Source: an uncultured Acidobacteriota bacterium (GTDB lineage Bacteria > Acidobacteriota > Vicinamibacteria > Marinacidobacterales > SMYC01). From it: a stretch of DNA of 64,000 nt. Positions 46,036-53,503 of the stretch are shown in pieces. Where the stretch lies: positions 35,303 to 99,302 of the forward strand of contig CAMYKY010000001.1 of NCBI GenBank assembly GCA_947259165.1, written 5' to 3'. The first letter of the stretch is position 1. The number at the start of each line of letters is the position of its first letter. The position numbers were made by a program, and so were the translations under genes. The notes beneath the pieces are model-generated. The model was given only the letters and a program-made list of their open reading frames with translations, ran no database searches and was not told where the DNA came from.

Positions 46036-47193
46036 ATGAGCATGAACATGAAGAAGGTACTAACCTTCGCGTTCACAATGTCCATCGCTGTAAACCTCGT
46101 TGCATTTGATGGGGGGCGTTCCGACGAGCAGGACAAGAAGTTGTCACCTGCCACGAAGATCGACTCACCCAAGGAGATGGCGGCTACGGCTGACAACTCT
46201 GGCGAGGATTACGTGGTGGTCATGACGGACAAGGACACGACTCCGCTCAAGGTCTACCAGAAATATCTACGTAGCGCTGACGAGTGGCGTCAAATCACCG
46301 AGCATAATCTGCTGCAACAGGGAGTTACCGTCAAGGTACCCAAAGATATGCTCAAAGCGGGAATGATCCCGGCCAAGGTCACGAAGTTCAGTGGCCGTGT
46401 CGAGATCGCTCGCAACTTCGATTGGAAATGGGTCCGGGTTGTGGACGACTTGCTCGTCCAGGAAGGCGATTGGATTCGCACGCGCGCCAAGTCGTCCGTC
46501 GAGATCAAGCAGGATGACGGAACCATCATCCTGCTTCGTCCGAACACCAAGATCTTGTTTGAATCGAATGGAGCCGCGCAAACGGCTCGAGGTGAAGTCC
46601 GCACAACCAAGCTCAAGCTCGACCAAGGCTCCATCCTCTCTCGGGTGCAAAAGCTCGCGCAGCGGGATTCCCGCTTCGAGATTTCCACGCCGACGGCCAT
46701 GTCCTTCATCCGCGGAACCGAGTTTCGTGTGAAGGTCGAGCCTGAAGGCGCGACGCGTCTAGAGGTCCTCGAGGGCCGTGTCGATTTTGGTGACACCGAA
46801 CAGAACGTTTCCGTGGATGGCAACTTCGGCTCGCTGGTGAACGCTCAGGGCACCATGCCTGACCAGCCTCACCGGCTTCCCACCGCTCCGGCTCAGCTCA
46901 TCACTCCCGAGGACCGTCAGGTTCTCGAGGGCGATCTCGCGAACTACAACTTCGCGTGGGCCACGGTTGGCAACGCCGCTCGTTATCACCTCGAGGTTTC
47001 CGCTGACGCCGAGTTCAAGCAACTCGTCGACGAGACCTGGGTCGAGGGCTCTTCCGCCCAAGTCCAGAGCTTGGATCTCAGCGACCTCGAGCCCGGCACG
47101 TACTTCTGGCGCGTCTCCGCTCTCGATGCCGAAGGCTACGAAAGTGCCTGGTCGCAAACCTCGCACTTCATCTACCCGATGAGCCTGCGGTAA
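46036..47193 (+). CDS. Exported FecR-domain protein
   Basis: A 385-residue exported protein with an N-terminal signal segment (KKVLTFAFTMSIAVNLVAF). A LysM-like stretch follows (DTTPLKVYQKYLRSADEWRQ). Then comes a FecR beta-domain (about residues 105-265, with VVDDLLVQEGDWIRTRAKSS and RFEISTPTAMSFIRGTEFRV). The C-terminus has a fibronectin-type segment (ATVGNAARYHLEVSADAEF, GTYFWRVSALDAEGYESAWS). AGGAGGG lies eight bases before the ATG. It ends the signalling cluster and may be the cell-surface effector or a structural partner of the CHASE2 kinase; that link is inference. Confidence 0.85.
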   Translation: MSMNMKKVLTFAFTMSIAVNLVAFDGGRSDEQDKKLSPATKIDSPKEMAATADNSGEDYVVVMTDKDTTPLKVYQKYLRSADEWRQITEHNLLQQGVTVKVPKDMLKAGMIPAKVTKFSGRVEIARNFDWKWVRVVDDLLVQEGDWIRTRAKSSVEIKQDDGTIILLRPNTKILFESNGAAQTARGEVRTTKLKLDQGSILSRVQKLAQRDSRFEISTPTAMSFIRGTEFRVKVEPEGATRLEVLEGRVDFGDTEQNVSVDGNFGSLVNAQGTMPDQPHRLPTAPAQLITPEDRQVLEGDLANYNFAWATVGNAARYHLEVSADAEFKQLVDETWVEGSSAQVQSLDLSDLEPGTYFWRVSALDAEGYESAWSQTSHFIYPMSLR

Positions 47194-47218
47194 ACGACTT
47201 CGTCCCTTAACTGGGGCA

Positions 47219-47252
47219 GCCCTCTCCTCCTTCGTGGGGGGGAGGGCTTTTT
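47219..47252 (+). terminator. Rho-independent terminator after FecR gene
   Basis: GCCCTCTCCTCC (47219-47230), TTCG loop, then TGGGGGGGAGGGC (47235-47247) and five T (47248-47252). It closes the signalling/FecR cluster. Confidence 0.85.
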
Positions 47253-47438
47253 GGTACGAGGGAGGTTTCGCGCAGCCGAACTCGTCCTTCTCCGCCTTCG
47301 CCAAGGCTACGGCGGGACAAGCCCGCCATGGGCGCATGGCGGCAACGCCGGCCTTGCTCCCCAGCGCCGACGTCTGTCCGCCTCGGTACTGCCCACGGAA
47401 TCCCCGCGCCACCCCTCTGTATCAGTTACTCGAAGCCC

Positions 47439-47690
47439 TGTGGCTTCCACTTATTCATCCGGGCGCGTCCCTATTGATCTTTCTCGCACACGGGCGTCAG
47501 TATCCCGTCATGATCGGGTTGCTTCTTCGGTCACTCCTATCGGCGTTCAAGACGCGTCGCTTTCTGGCACTTGACAATCTCGCTCTGCGCCAACAGCTCG
47601 TCGTCGTCCAGCGTTCAATAAAACGGCCTCGGCTCTCGAATCTCGACCGCGGCTTCTGGGTCCTCTTGCACAGAGTTGCTGCCGGAGAGC
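47439..47690 (+). pseudogene. Transposase/integrase-like fragment (N-terminal part)
   Basis: The sense frame reads HGRQYPVMIGLLLRSLLSAF, then the leader LALDNLALRQQLVVVQRSIK RPRLSNLDRGFWVLL. This is the typical N-terminus of integrase-core transposases that carry the LALENLALRQQL motif. The catalytic core is missing. The first 61 bases (47439-47499) are repeated at 50587-50647 with one change. A second, inverted fragment of the same family abuts it at about 47690. Confidence 0.7.
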
Positions 47691-47875
47691 GAGATTCTCA
47701 AGCGCAAGCGACCCGGCGCGTCTTGAACGCCGATTAGGAGTGAGCGAAGACGCGACCAAATCATGCCCGGATCCTGACGCCCGCTAGCGAGAATGATCAA
47801 TAGCAACGCGGCCGGATGAATAAATAGCAGGCACAGGTCCTGCTCGCCCTGAGAGCCCGTTTGGCTAGTTGACAA
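47690..47875 (-). pseudogene. Inverted, frameshifted fragment of the same transposase family
   Basis: On the reverse strand, LLIILASGRQDPGMIWSRLR begins the same N-terminal region, then the reading shifts frame and continues SLALENLALRQQL. It is joined head to head with the + strand fragment, which makes the junction weakly palindromic. Only the N-terminal part is present. The arrangement suggests two insertions or an inverted duplication followed by deletion. Confidence 0.6.
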
Positions 47876-47897
47876 TGATTCTACGTTATTCTAGAAT
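47869..47897 (+). promoter_or_regulatory. Sigma-70 promoter with palindromic -10 (toxin-antitoxin operon)
   Basis: TTGACA (47869-47874), a 17-base spacer and TAGAAT (47892-47897). The -10 lies inside the palindrome ATTCTAGAAT (47888-47897), a plausible operator for the RHH antitoxin, which typically represses its own operon. The first gene starts 18 bases downstream. Confidence 0.75.
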
Positions 47898-47915
47898 TAT
47901 CTTTGAGAACAAATA

Positions 47916-48191
47916 ATGACCAAGCCAACGCAAATATCTGCACCCATCTCGAAAGAGACGAAGGAGCTGCTCGAGAAGCACGTAAAGACCACGGGCATCA
48001 AGAAAGGCCACCTCATCGAGTCCGCTCTCCGTTACCACCTTCGTGCGCTCCACGAGCTACCGGCCGACGTACTTGTCCCGGCGCGGCTCGTGCTCACGCG
48101 CCGGTCGTTCGGGGAGGTCGCCGACAGGCTTCGCTCTCCTGGTCCGCCGACAGATGAGCTTCGGGATCTCATGAGCCGCGGTGGAGATTAG
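47916..48191 (+). CDS. RHH-type antitoxin of a GNAT toxin-antitoxin pair
   Basis: A 91-residue protein. The N-terminal half (TQISAPISKETKELLEKHVK, then TGIKKGHLIESALRYHL) is a ribbon-helix-helix DNA-binding domain of the DUF1778/TacA-like kind. The C-terminal tail would wrap the toxin. It overlaps the acetyltransferase gene by 11 bases and lies behind a promoter with a palindromic -10 element, the usual autoregulated layout. Confidence 0.8.
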   Translation: MTKPTQISAPISKETKELLEKHVKTTGIKKGHLIESALRYHLRALHELPADVLVPARLVLTRRSFGEVADRLRSPGPPTDELRDLMSRGGD

Positions 48192-48708
48192 GCCCCTCCG
48201 AGAGGCCGACGATCGTACGACGTTCCACTCTGGCGACCCCGATCTCGATCGCTTCCTCGTCAAATACGCCGGACAGAACCAGTTCCGCCACCACATTGGC
48301 ACTACCTACGTCGCAGCGGAAGACAGCCGCATCCTCGGCTACGCCACGGTGGCGGCCGGGCATGTCGAGGCGGACGATCTCCCGTCGTCCCTCCTCCGCG
48401 GGTTAGCCCGCTACCCTCTGCCAGTGCTCCGACTGGCACGGCTTGCCGTCCATTCGATAGCACGCAAACGCGGTCTAGGCAAAGAGCTCCTGCGTCACGT
48501 TTTCCTATTGGCGCTAACGATGTCGGAAGAGTACGGGTGTGTCGGTGTTGTCGTCGACGCAACGCCCGATGCCGTGGATTTCTACACCCGGTTCGGCTTC
48601 TCTCCGCTGGAAGTCGTTGAGGGACAGACGGAGTCTCGCCCAGAGCCTACGCCCATGTTCCTGCCGCTCGGTCTCATCGAAGGCGCGCTCGAACCCCGCG
48701 CTCGGTGA
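48181..48708 (+). CDS. GNAT acetyltransferase toxin (TacT/AtaT-like)
   Basis: A 175-residue GNAT protein. Family marks of tRNA-acetylating toxins are FHSGDPDLDRFLVKYAGQNQ, then GYATVAAGHVEADDL, the acetyl-CoA loop LARLAVHSIARKRGLGKELL, and DFYTRFGF near the end. Such toxins block translation by acetylating aminoacyl-tRNA; which tRNA is affected cannot be read. The GTG start at 48181 overlaps the antitoxin. The pair sits at the left of the accessory island beside transposase remnants. Confidence 0.85.
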   Translation: MEIRPLREADDRTTFHSGDPDLDRFLVKYAGQNQFRHHIGTTYVAAEDSRILGYATVAAGHVEADDLPSSLLRGLARYPLPVLRLARLAVHSIARKRGLGKELLRHVFLLALTMSEEYGCVGVVVDATPDAVDFYTRFGFSPLEVVEGQTESRPEPTPMFLPLGLIEGALEPRAR

Positions 48709-49115
48709 GTCCTGTGATGAGATTGTCTCAACATCGTTGAAAACTTCCCGTGCCGCGTAACAGCAAAACGCACGCCATGGGTTGCCCCTATCGTTTAGAC
48801 CCGAGCCTTTTTATTTGTTAATGCTGCACCGGCAACCTCCTCCATCCTGTTGCGGTCTATAAAATTCACACGCACGATCTGCTCCCCTGAGCTCTCCCGG
48901 GTTCGCCCGTGCTGGCGTTCGATAGAGTCTTTGGACAGTACGGGGTTTATGGAAGCGACAGGCTTGATGCGTCTCAACAATCCGTTTCACTGAATCGGTG
49001 CCGGCGTTGCCAAACACCCGCACCCTTCGACGGGTTTTCCCTAGACCCCATCTCACACCGATCGTGACTTCGCCCCTAAGTACTTGTCAGCACTAGCAAA
49101 TTCCTTCTCTTCGTT
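48709..49115. other. Gene-free stretch
   Basis: About 400 bases with only short frames on both strands and no family I recognise. No tRNA-like cloverleaf or strong hairpin was seen. It separates the toxin-antitoxin pair from the sigma-54-type promoter of the next gene. Confidence 0.5.
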
Positions 49116-49132
49116 TTGGCGCGTCTCTTGCA
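49116..49132 (+). promoter_or_regulatory. Sigma-54 (RpoN) -24/-12 promoter of fibrinogen-like lipoprotein
   Basis: TTGGCGCGTCTCTTGCA matches YTGGCACGRNNNTTGCW except G for A and T for R, with correct GG/GC spacing. The transcription start would fall near 49144, 76 bases before the lipoprotein ATG at 49220. Confidence 0.6.
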
Positions 49133-49219
49133 ACTGGCCCGCGTAGTACCTACCCACTCGCTCCGAGCTCCGAATCGGATCGAACAAATCCAAGGATAGC
49201 CCATGATAGGAGACCAGCG

Positions 49220-50332
49220 ATGAAACGACTACGCTGCCTTGTGCTGCTCGCGGCCGCGCTCGTGTGGACAGCCTGCTCTGAGCAGAGCGATCCGACGGCC
49301 CCGAGCCTGGATTTCACCCAAAGCATCAACGACCCGCACTCCAGCAACCCGGCGTCTGGTCAGCTCACAACACTCGGAAGTGCTGAGAGCCTGAGCGATG
49401 AAACTCTCAGTTGCGGCCTCTTCGAAGATGCCCGCATCCGCTTCAGCGCACCAGGTTTTATCAACTTCGAGAACGTAGGCATGTATCTCATGCTTCGTGG
49501 CATGTCTGACGGCCGCAAGCGCGTGCGCCTATGGTGGGATTGGGACAACGCTCCCAACACTTACACGGACTTGATCCTCGAGGAGAATGATTTTAATGAC
49601 CTCCTCGAGCATCGATACGACGCTCTCCAACGCAAGAGCAACAAGAAAGTTCGCATCGAAGTCACCTCGGACGCCGAGGAAGGGCACTGTGTGCGCGTAC
49701 GGCACATCACGGTGGAGCCGGAAGTTAAGGTGACCGCCGCTGCGCCAGCTCCGCCGCCGGCTATCACGAGCTGCCTGGATATACTGAATGCTGGTCTTTC
49801 CACGGGCGACGGCAACTACACCTTCGACCCTGACGGTGGTGGCCCGGTTGCCCCGTTGACGGCGTACTGTGACATGACCACCGATGGCGGCGGTTACACC
49901 TACTATCCTATCAACGGTACCGGCATCTCCACGACGCGCTATGACCAACCGAACAGCTGCCAGGCGGTTGGGATGGAAATTGCAGTTCCCCGAACCCAGG
50001 CGCACTTGGTAGCGATGGACGCACTCTACCCGATCGCGACGTATTTCAGAACGGCGCCTGGGGTTTACTCACCGACGAATGGGGGTAACTACACTGGCTG
50101 TGCCATGAATTCTGGATCGGCGGGATTGTCCTGCCCTTCACTTTTTGACTGGGTATCGATCGATGGCGGATCCTTCTGGATACGCGGCACGAGCATCAGC
50201 GAGCCCAATGGCGACTACACAGCCGGCTGTTGGCTAGGGATGTGGGCGCCCGCAGCCAATCCGTGGTTCAACGACGGATGGTGCGGATACCCAACCGGCA
50301 CGAGCTATGTCTGCTCCACGAACGACAAGTAG
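49220..50332 (+). CDS. Lipoprotein with fibrinogen-like C-terminal domain
   Basis: A 370-residue lipoprotein: signal MKRLRCLVLLAAALVWTACS with a lipobox-like end at Cys19. A beta-rich middle follows (about residues 60-165, FEDARIRFSAPGFINFENVG). After an Ala/Pro linker (AAAPAPPPAITSC) comes a domain that starts CLDILNAGLSTGDGNYTFDP and continues with LTAYCDMTTDGGGYTYYPIN, the signature of fibrinogen-related and GON-like domains, with paired Cys. Such domains bind carbohydrate or protein at surfaces and are more familiar from animals. AGGAGA precedes the ATG. Confidence 0.8.
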   Translation: MKRLRCLVLLAAALVWTACSEQSDPTAPSLDFTQSINDPHSSNPASGQLTTLGSAESLSDETLSCGLFEDARIRFSAPGFINFENVGMYLMLRGMSDGRKRVRLWWDWDNAPNTYTDLILEENDFNDLLEHRYDALQRKSNKKVRIEVTSDAEEGHCVRVRHITVEPEVKVTAAAPAPPPAITSCLDILNAGLSTGDGNYTFDPDGGGPVAPLTAYCDMTTDGGGYTYYPINGTGISTTRYDQPNSCQAVGMEIAVPRTQAHLVAMDALYPIATYFRTAPGVYSPTNGGNYTGCAMNSGSAGLSCPSLFDWVSIDGGSFWIRGTSISEPNGDYTAGCWLGMWAPAANPWFNDGWCGYPTGTSYVCSTNDK

Positions 50333-50354
50333 TCGTTTCCAAGGTTGAGCGAAA

Positions 50355-50378
50355 GGGCCGTCCCACTCGGGACGGCCC
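50355..50378 (+). terminator. Perfect 10-bp hairpin after the lipoprotein gene
   Basis: GGGCCGTCCC, loop ACTC, then GGGACGGCCC, 22 bases after the stop. The following bases are TCTCC, not a T run, so it resembles a terminator with a weak tail. Confidence 0.6.
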
Positions 50379-50586
50379 TCTCCAAACTCCATACGCGCTT
50401 TTGGGTGGTGCGATGATGGGCATTTCCGTTGGGATGCGAGCGCTCGGCCCGGATCGAGGTACGCTTGATCGCGCCGGAACCCAATCCGCAAGTTCGCTCA
50501 CGAGGTGACGAACCAGTTCCCGTGCAGCCGTTTCTAGCCGCTGTTGACAGTTGACGCTCAGCTCCTCGGGCGGTGTATGCATGCGG

Positions 50587-50647
50587 TGTGGCTTCCACTT
50601 ATTCATCCGGGCTCGTCCCTATTGATCTTTCTCGCACACGGGCGTCA
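50587..50647 (+). repeat. 61-bp copy of the transposase fragment at 47439
   Basis: Identical to 47439-47499 except one base. It is a free-standing piece of the integrase-like transposase with nothing of the rest of the gene beside it. It marks an old insertion or recombination point next to the decayed ATP-grasp gene. Confidence 0.8.
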
Positions 50648-50659
50648 TCCCACCCCCTG

Positions 50660-51685
50660 AAACCTGGCTTCTGGCCCTTCTCCTCCATCGAGCAAGTCGC
50701 AGGCCCATTCAGGTTCTAGCGCTGCCTCCCGCGCTCGCTCGGTGGGTCAACGACAAGACCGAATTCGCGAGGACGGTGACCGCGCTATTCGGCGCGGCCT
50801 CCCTCCCCCTCTCAACCGACGGCACCAACCTTGCGCTCATCAGCCGTCACGTCAAAGACATCGCCGCTGGGTATGCTCACGTCGGTCTCAAACTCGCGGA
50901 TCCGCTGGCGGGGCCGGCATTACTGTCGTGTCCTCGCGCAGGTTTCGAGACAAAAGCCTCGATGTCATCGCCGGTGACATGAGCAAGCTCGTGCGCGCCA
51001 TTGGGTGGCGCAGCGGCGAGCGGCTTCTCGTCAGGGGCTGGGAATCGGAGGTTCTCGCATCTCCCTCGGTCCAATTGTGAATGCCGCCCGAGTCGGATCT
51101 GTCTCCCGTCGTCGAGGGGATCTTCGAACAAACAATCGAAGGCACTCACTACGAGTTCGTTGGTACGCGGCCGCCTCTTTTCCGGCGGCGGTCGCGACGA
51201 CCATCGTCACGCGATGCTGGCTGATGGCGCTGCTCTATCAGCGGCTCGGATATATCGGACGCTGTTCCTTCGACCTTGTTCTCACTGGGACCTCGCTCGA
51301 CGACTGCCGTCCCGAGCTCATCGAGTGCAATGGACGCTGGGGCGGCACTTCGCTTCCCATGACACTGGTGCACCGCCTGTTCGGAGACAATCCACCTGCC
51401 TACGTCGTTCGCACCATATCGATGCGCGGCCAGACTCGAGTCGGCTTCGGTGGTCTTCTCGAACACCTCGACGACGATCTGTTCGATTTCCGGACCCGTC
51501 ATGGGCGGCTGGTGCTCTTCAATCCATCGCGTATCGCAACGCGCTCCGGATTGAGCTACATTGCGGTCGGCGAGACCGACGACGATTCGCGTCGCTTTGC
51601 CGAGGAGGACATCCCCCGACGGCTCCGAGAGATAACTAGCTTAGCTAGATGGCACCGCGAGCGCACCAAGGTCGGATTGCGCTGA
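50660..51685 (+). pseudogene. Decayed ATP-grasp/peptide-ligase-like gene
   Basis: One protein can be followed through several frames: ALARWVNDKTEFARTVTALF, then LISRHVKDIAAGYAHVGLKL (frame of 50776), then GITVVSSRRFRDKSLDVIAG to SPSVQL (frame of 50742), an in-frame TGA at 51078-51080, and EGIFEQTIEGTHYEFVGTRP. Another shift leads to MALLYQRLGYIGRCSFDLVL and PELIECNGRWGGTSLPM up to 51685. The order and the CNGRWGG-type metal site match pre-ATP-grasp ligases. The 5' end is missing. At least three lesions make it a pseudogene. Confidence 0.65.
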
Positions 51686-51739
51686 TTCGTTCCACGATTC
51701 TGCCGGGATAGATCCCTCCGACGAGCGGGGTGGCGCCCT

Positions 51740-52153
51740 TCACTTCCTTCGTCGCGTCGGCGCGGCCGGGCGCGTGCTCGACTGCTTGGGCGTATCGGGC
51801 TGGTCAAGAGCCCTAAGAAGGTCGAGCGCGCTCAAGATGCCAGCGAATCGACCTCCCGCAGTGACGACGAGGTGGTGGAGGTTGTATTCGAGCATCATGC
51901 GTGCGGCAGCGCTGACGTTCCGACTCTTTGGAATCGAAAGCATGCGCGGCGTCATGATGCGCGAAACGGACAAAGTCGGCACCGACTCTTTCAGGAGATC
52001 CGTGGTCGTGAGCATCCCGAGCGGTTTGCCACGCGAGTCCACCACGGCAAGGGCATGAACCCCGTGCGCTGTCATCAGGCGGCGCGCCTTCAAAATCGTG
52101 TCGTTCGGATGAACCGAGACGATGCTGGACGTCATTAAGTCTTCACACTTCAT
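51740..52153 (-). CDS. Two-CBS-domain protein
   Basis: A 137-residue protein made of a CBS pair (MKCEDLMTSSIVSVHPNDTI and VSRIMTPRMLSIPKSRNVSA), ending in a basic tail. CBS pairs bind adenosine nucleotides and act as energy sensors. The start is the ATG at 52153 with GGAG five bases upstream; longer readings (52228, 52312) add a basic extension with no conserved residues. It is similar in kind to the CBS protein at 52956, and both flank a YtxH gene. Confidence 0.85.
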   Translation of the reverse strand: MKCEDLMTSSIVSVHPNDTILKARRLMTAHGVHALAVVDSRGKPLGMLTTTDLLKESVPTLSVSRIMTPRMLSIPKSRNVSAAARMMLEYNLHHLVVTAGGRFAGILSALDLLRALDQPDTPKQSSTRPAAPTRRRK

Positions 52154-52421
52154 CTTTGCTCCAGCGGGTTGTCGATCAGAACGCGTCGTGGTCTTCCGTA
52201 AGCGACTCGTTTTGCCATGCTTTGACATTTTGAACGACCCGACTCCCGTCCAGGAGCGTATGAGAAGGCCGTCAAGAAGACAACCGGGGCGAACCCCAGT
52301 ACTGTCCATCAATCACCCTAGTGCGAAACGGAGAGTGTCAAATCGCTCAACTCCGTGTGGGGTCACATGTCGCTGAAAGCGTCAGAGTCGCGAGAATGCC
52401 GTCGATGCTGCATTCACCCGG

Positions 52422-52438
52422 TTGGCACCAAAATTGCT
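52422..52438 (+). promoter_or_regulatory. Sigma-54 (RpoN) -24/-12 promoter of YtxH-like gene
   Basis: TTGGCACCAAAATTGCT matches YTGGCACGRNNNTTGCW with one difference (C for G at position 8). It lies 53 bases before the ATG of the YtxH-like gene. It is the best of three such sites in the window. Confidence 0.75.
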
Positions 52439-52491
52439 GTTTAGACATTGATTGGTTGTTACATGAAAGCATCAACGACTAGGAGGGAACA

Positions 52492-52716
52492 ATGGTGGAC
52501 GAGCACAGCGGAACGGTTTTCGTCAGTGGCTTTTTCTTGGGAGCTGCGATGGGTGCGATGATCGCTCTCGTTCTAGCGCCGACGTCTGGCAAGCGGCTCC
52601 GCCGGGATCTCGCACGCGAGAGCCGGAAAGTAGCCCATCGGGCCGCCGAGACGGCCGAACGAATCCGGGACACGGGATCGGACGCTTTTGAGCAAGCCCG
52701 TGAGGCGGTTGGCTGA
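52492..52716 (+). CDS. YtxH-like small membrane protein
   Basis: A 74-residue protein: a Gly/Ala-rich membrane span near the N-terminus (VSGFFLGAAMGAMIALVLAP, then TSGKRLRRDL) and an amphipathic charged helix. This is the YtxH/gas-vesicle-stress pattern of envelope or general-stress proteins. AGGAGGG precedes the ATG by six bases. Confidence 0.8.
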   Translation: MVDEHSGTVFVSGFFLGAAMGAMIALVLAPTSGKRLRRDLARESRKVAHRAAETAERIRDTGSDAFEQAREAVG

Positions 52717-52955
52717 CGACGAATTCGTCAGTTTTGTGTGGATTTGAACGGCCTCGTGCCCGACAACAGCCCCCTCTAGGGACTCTCGATGGGCGGGCTC
52801 GGGATCCGCCCAGTTCCCTTGCGACGTAATCGCGAGTACGCTCTGGTCCTGTTCGGCGCACACTCCAGGGGGGGAATCCAACCGCGTGATCAAGTCCGGC
52901 GCAACTGGCGTCGAACGACGAGTGGACTCAACACGAAACGAATGGGAGGACTTCT

Positions 52956-53441
52956 ATGAAAGTCGAAAAGCTAATGATGACCGCCGTGAGAACCTGCCAC
53001 GCGGACGACCAGGCCAGTGTCGCGGCCCAGCTCATGTGGGAAGGCGATTGTGGCGCCGTGCCCGTAGTCGACGACGCGTCGCATGTAATTGGCATGGTGA
53101 CTGACCGCGATCTTTGCATGGCTTCATACTTGGAGGGAAAGCCTCTTCACAGCATCGCGGTTGAACGCGCCATGAGTCAGGACGTGTGGGCTTGCCAGCC
53201 GCAGGACGATCTCTCGACGGCGGAGAAGATCATGCGGGAGCACCGCGTCCGTCGCCTGCCTGTGACGGACGGTGAGGGGCAGCTTCGCGGCATCTTGTCA
53301 CTGAGCGATCTTTCTCGAGAGGCAATGAAAGAGGCACGAAACAAGCCAAGGAAGGTCGAGGTGAGCTACTCTGACGTCGCTGAGACCCTCGGAGATATCA
53401 TCGTACCGAACGCGGTCATGAGAACTGCGCAAGCGTCCTGA
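52956..53441 (+). CDS. Two-CBS-domain protein
   Basis: A 161-residue CBS pair: MKVEKLMMTAVRTCHADDQA and VIGMVTDRDLCMASY in the first, VERAMSQDVWACQPQDDLST and LPVTDGEGQLRGILSLSDLS in the second. It is similar to stand-alone CBS proteins of stress and hibernation regulons. GGGAGG lies eight bases before the ATG. It sits between the YtxH gene and a coiled-coil stress-type gene on the same strand. Confidence 0.88.
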   Translation: MKVEKLMMTAVRTCHADDQASVAAQLMWEGDCGAVPVVDDASHVIGMVTDRDLCMASYLEGKPLHSIAVERAMSQDVWACQPQDDLSTAEKIMREHRVRRLPVTDGEGQLRGILSLSDLSREAMKEARNKPRKVEVSYSDVAETLGDIIVPNAVMRTAQAS

Positions 53442-53459
53442 CACCGCCATCGGCGCACA

Positions 53460-53491
53460 ACACTGCCGGTCGTTGACGCGGCAGTGTGTTT
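53460..53491 (+). terminator. Hairpin after the CBS gene
   Basis: ACACTGCC (53460-53467) pairs with GGCAGTGT (53480-53487) around a 12-base loop, followed by GTTTC. It lies between the CBS stop and the next start and could be a terminator or attenuator. Confidence 0.5.
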
Positions 53492-53503
53492 CATGGGAGA
53501 TTC

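Noticed and set aside
48795..49056. Two overlapping reverse frames of 61 and 81 residues
   Set aside because: They overlap each other in different frames, lack ribosome-binding sites and have no family features.
51078..51080. In-frame TGA in the ATP-grasp remnant as Sec
   Set aside because: The gene has several frameshifts as well; TGG-to-TGA decay is simpler.
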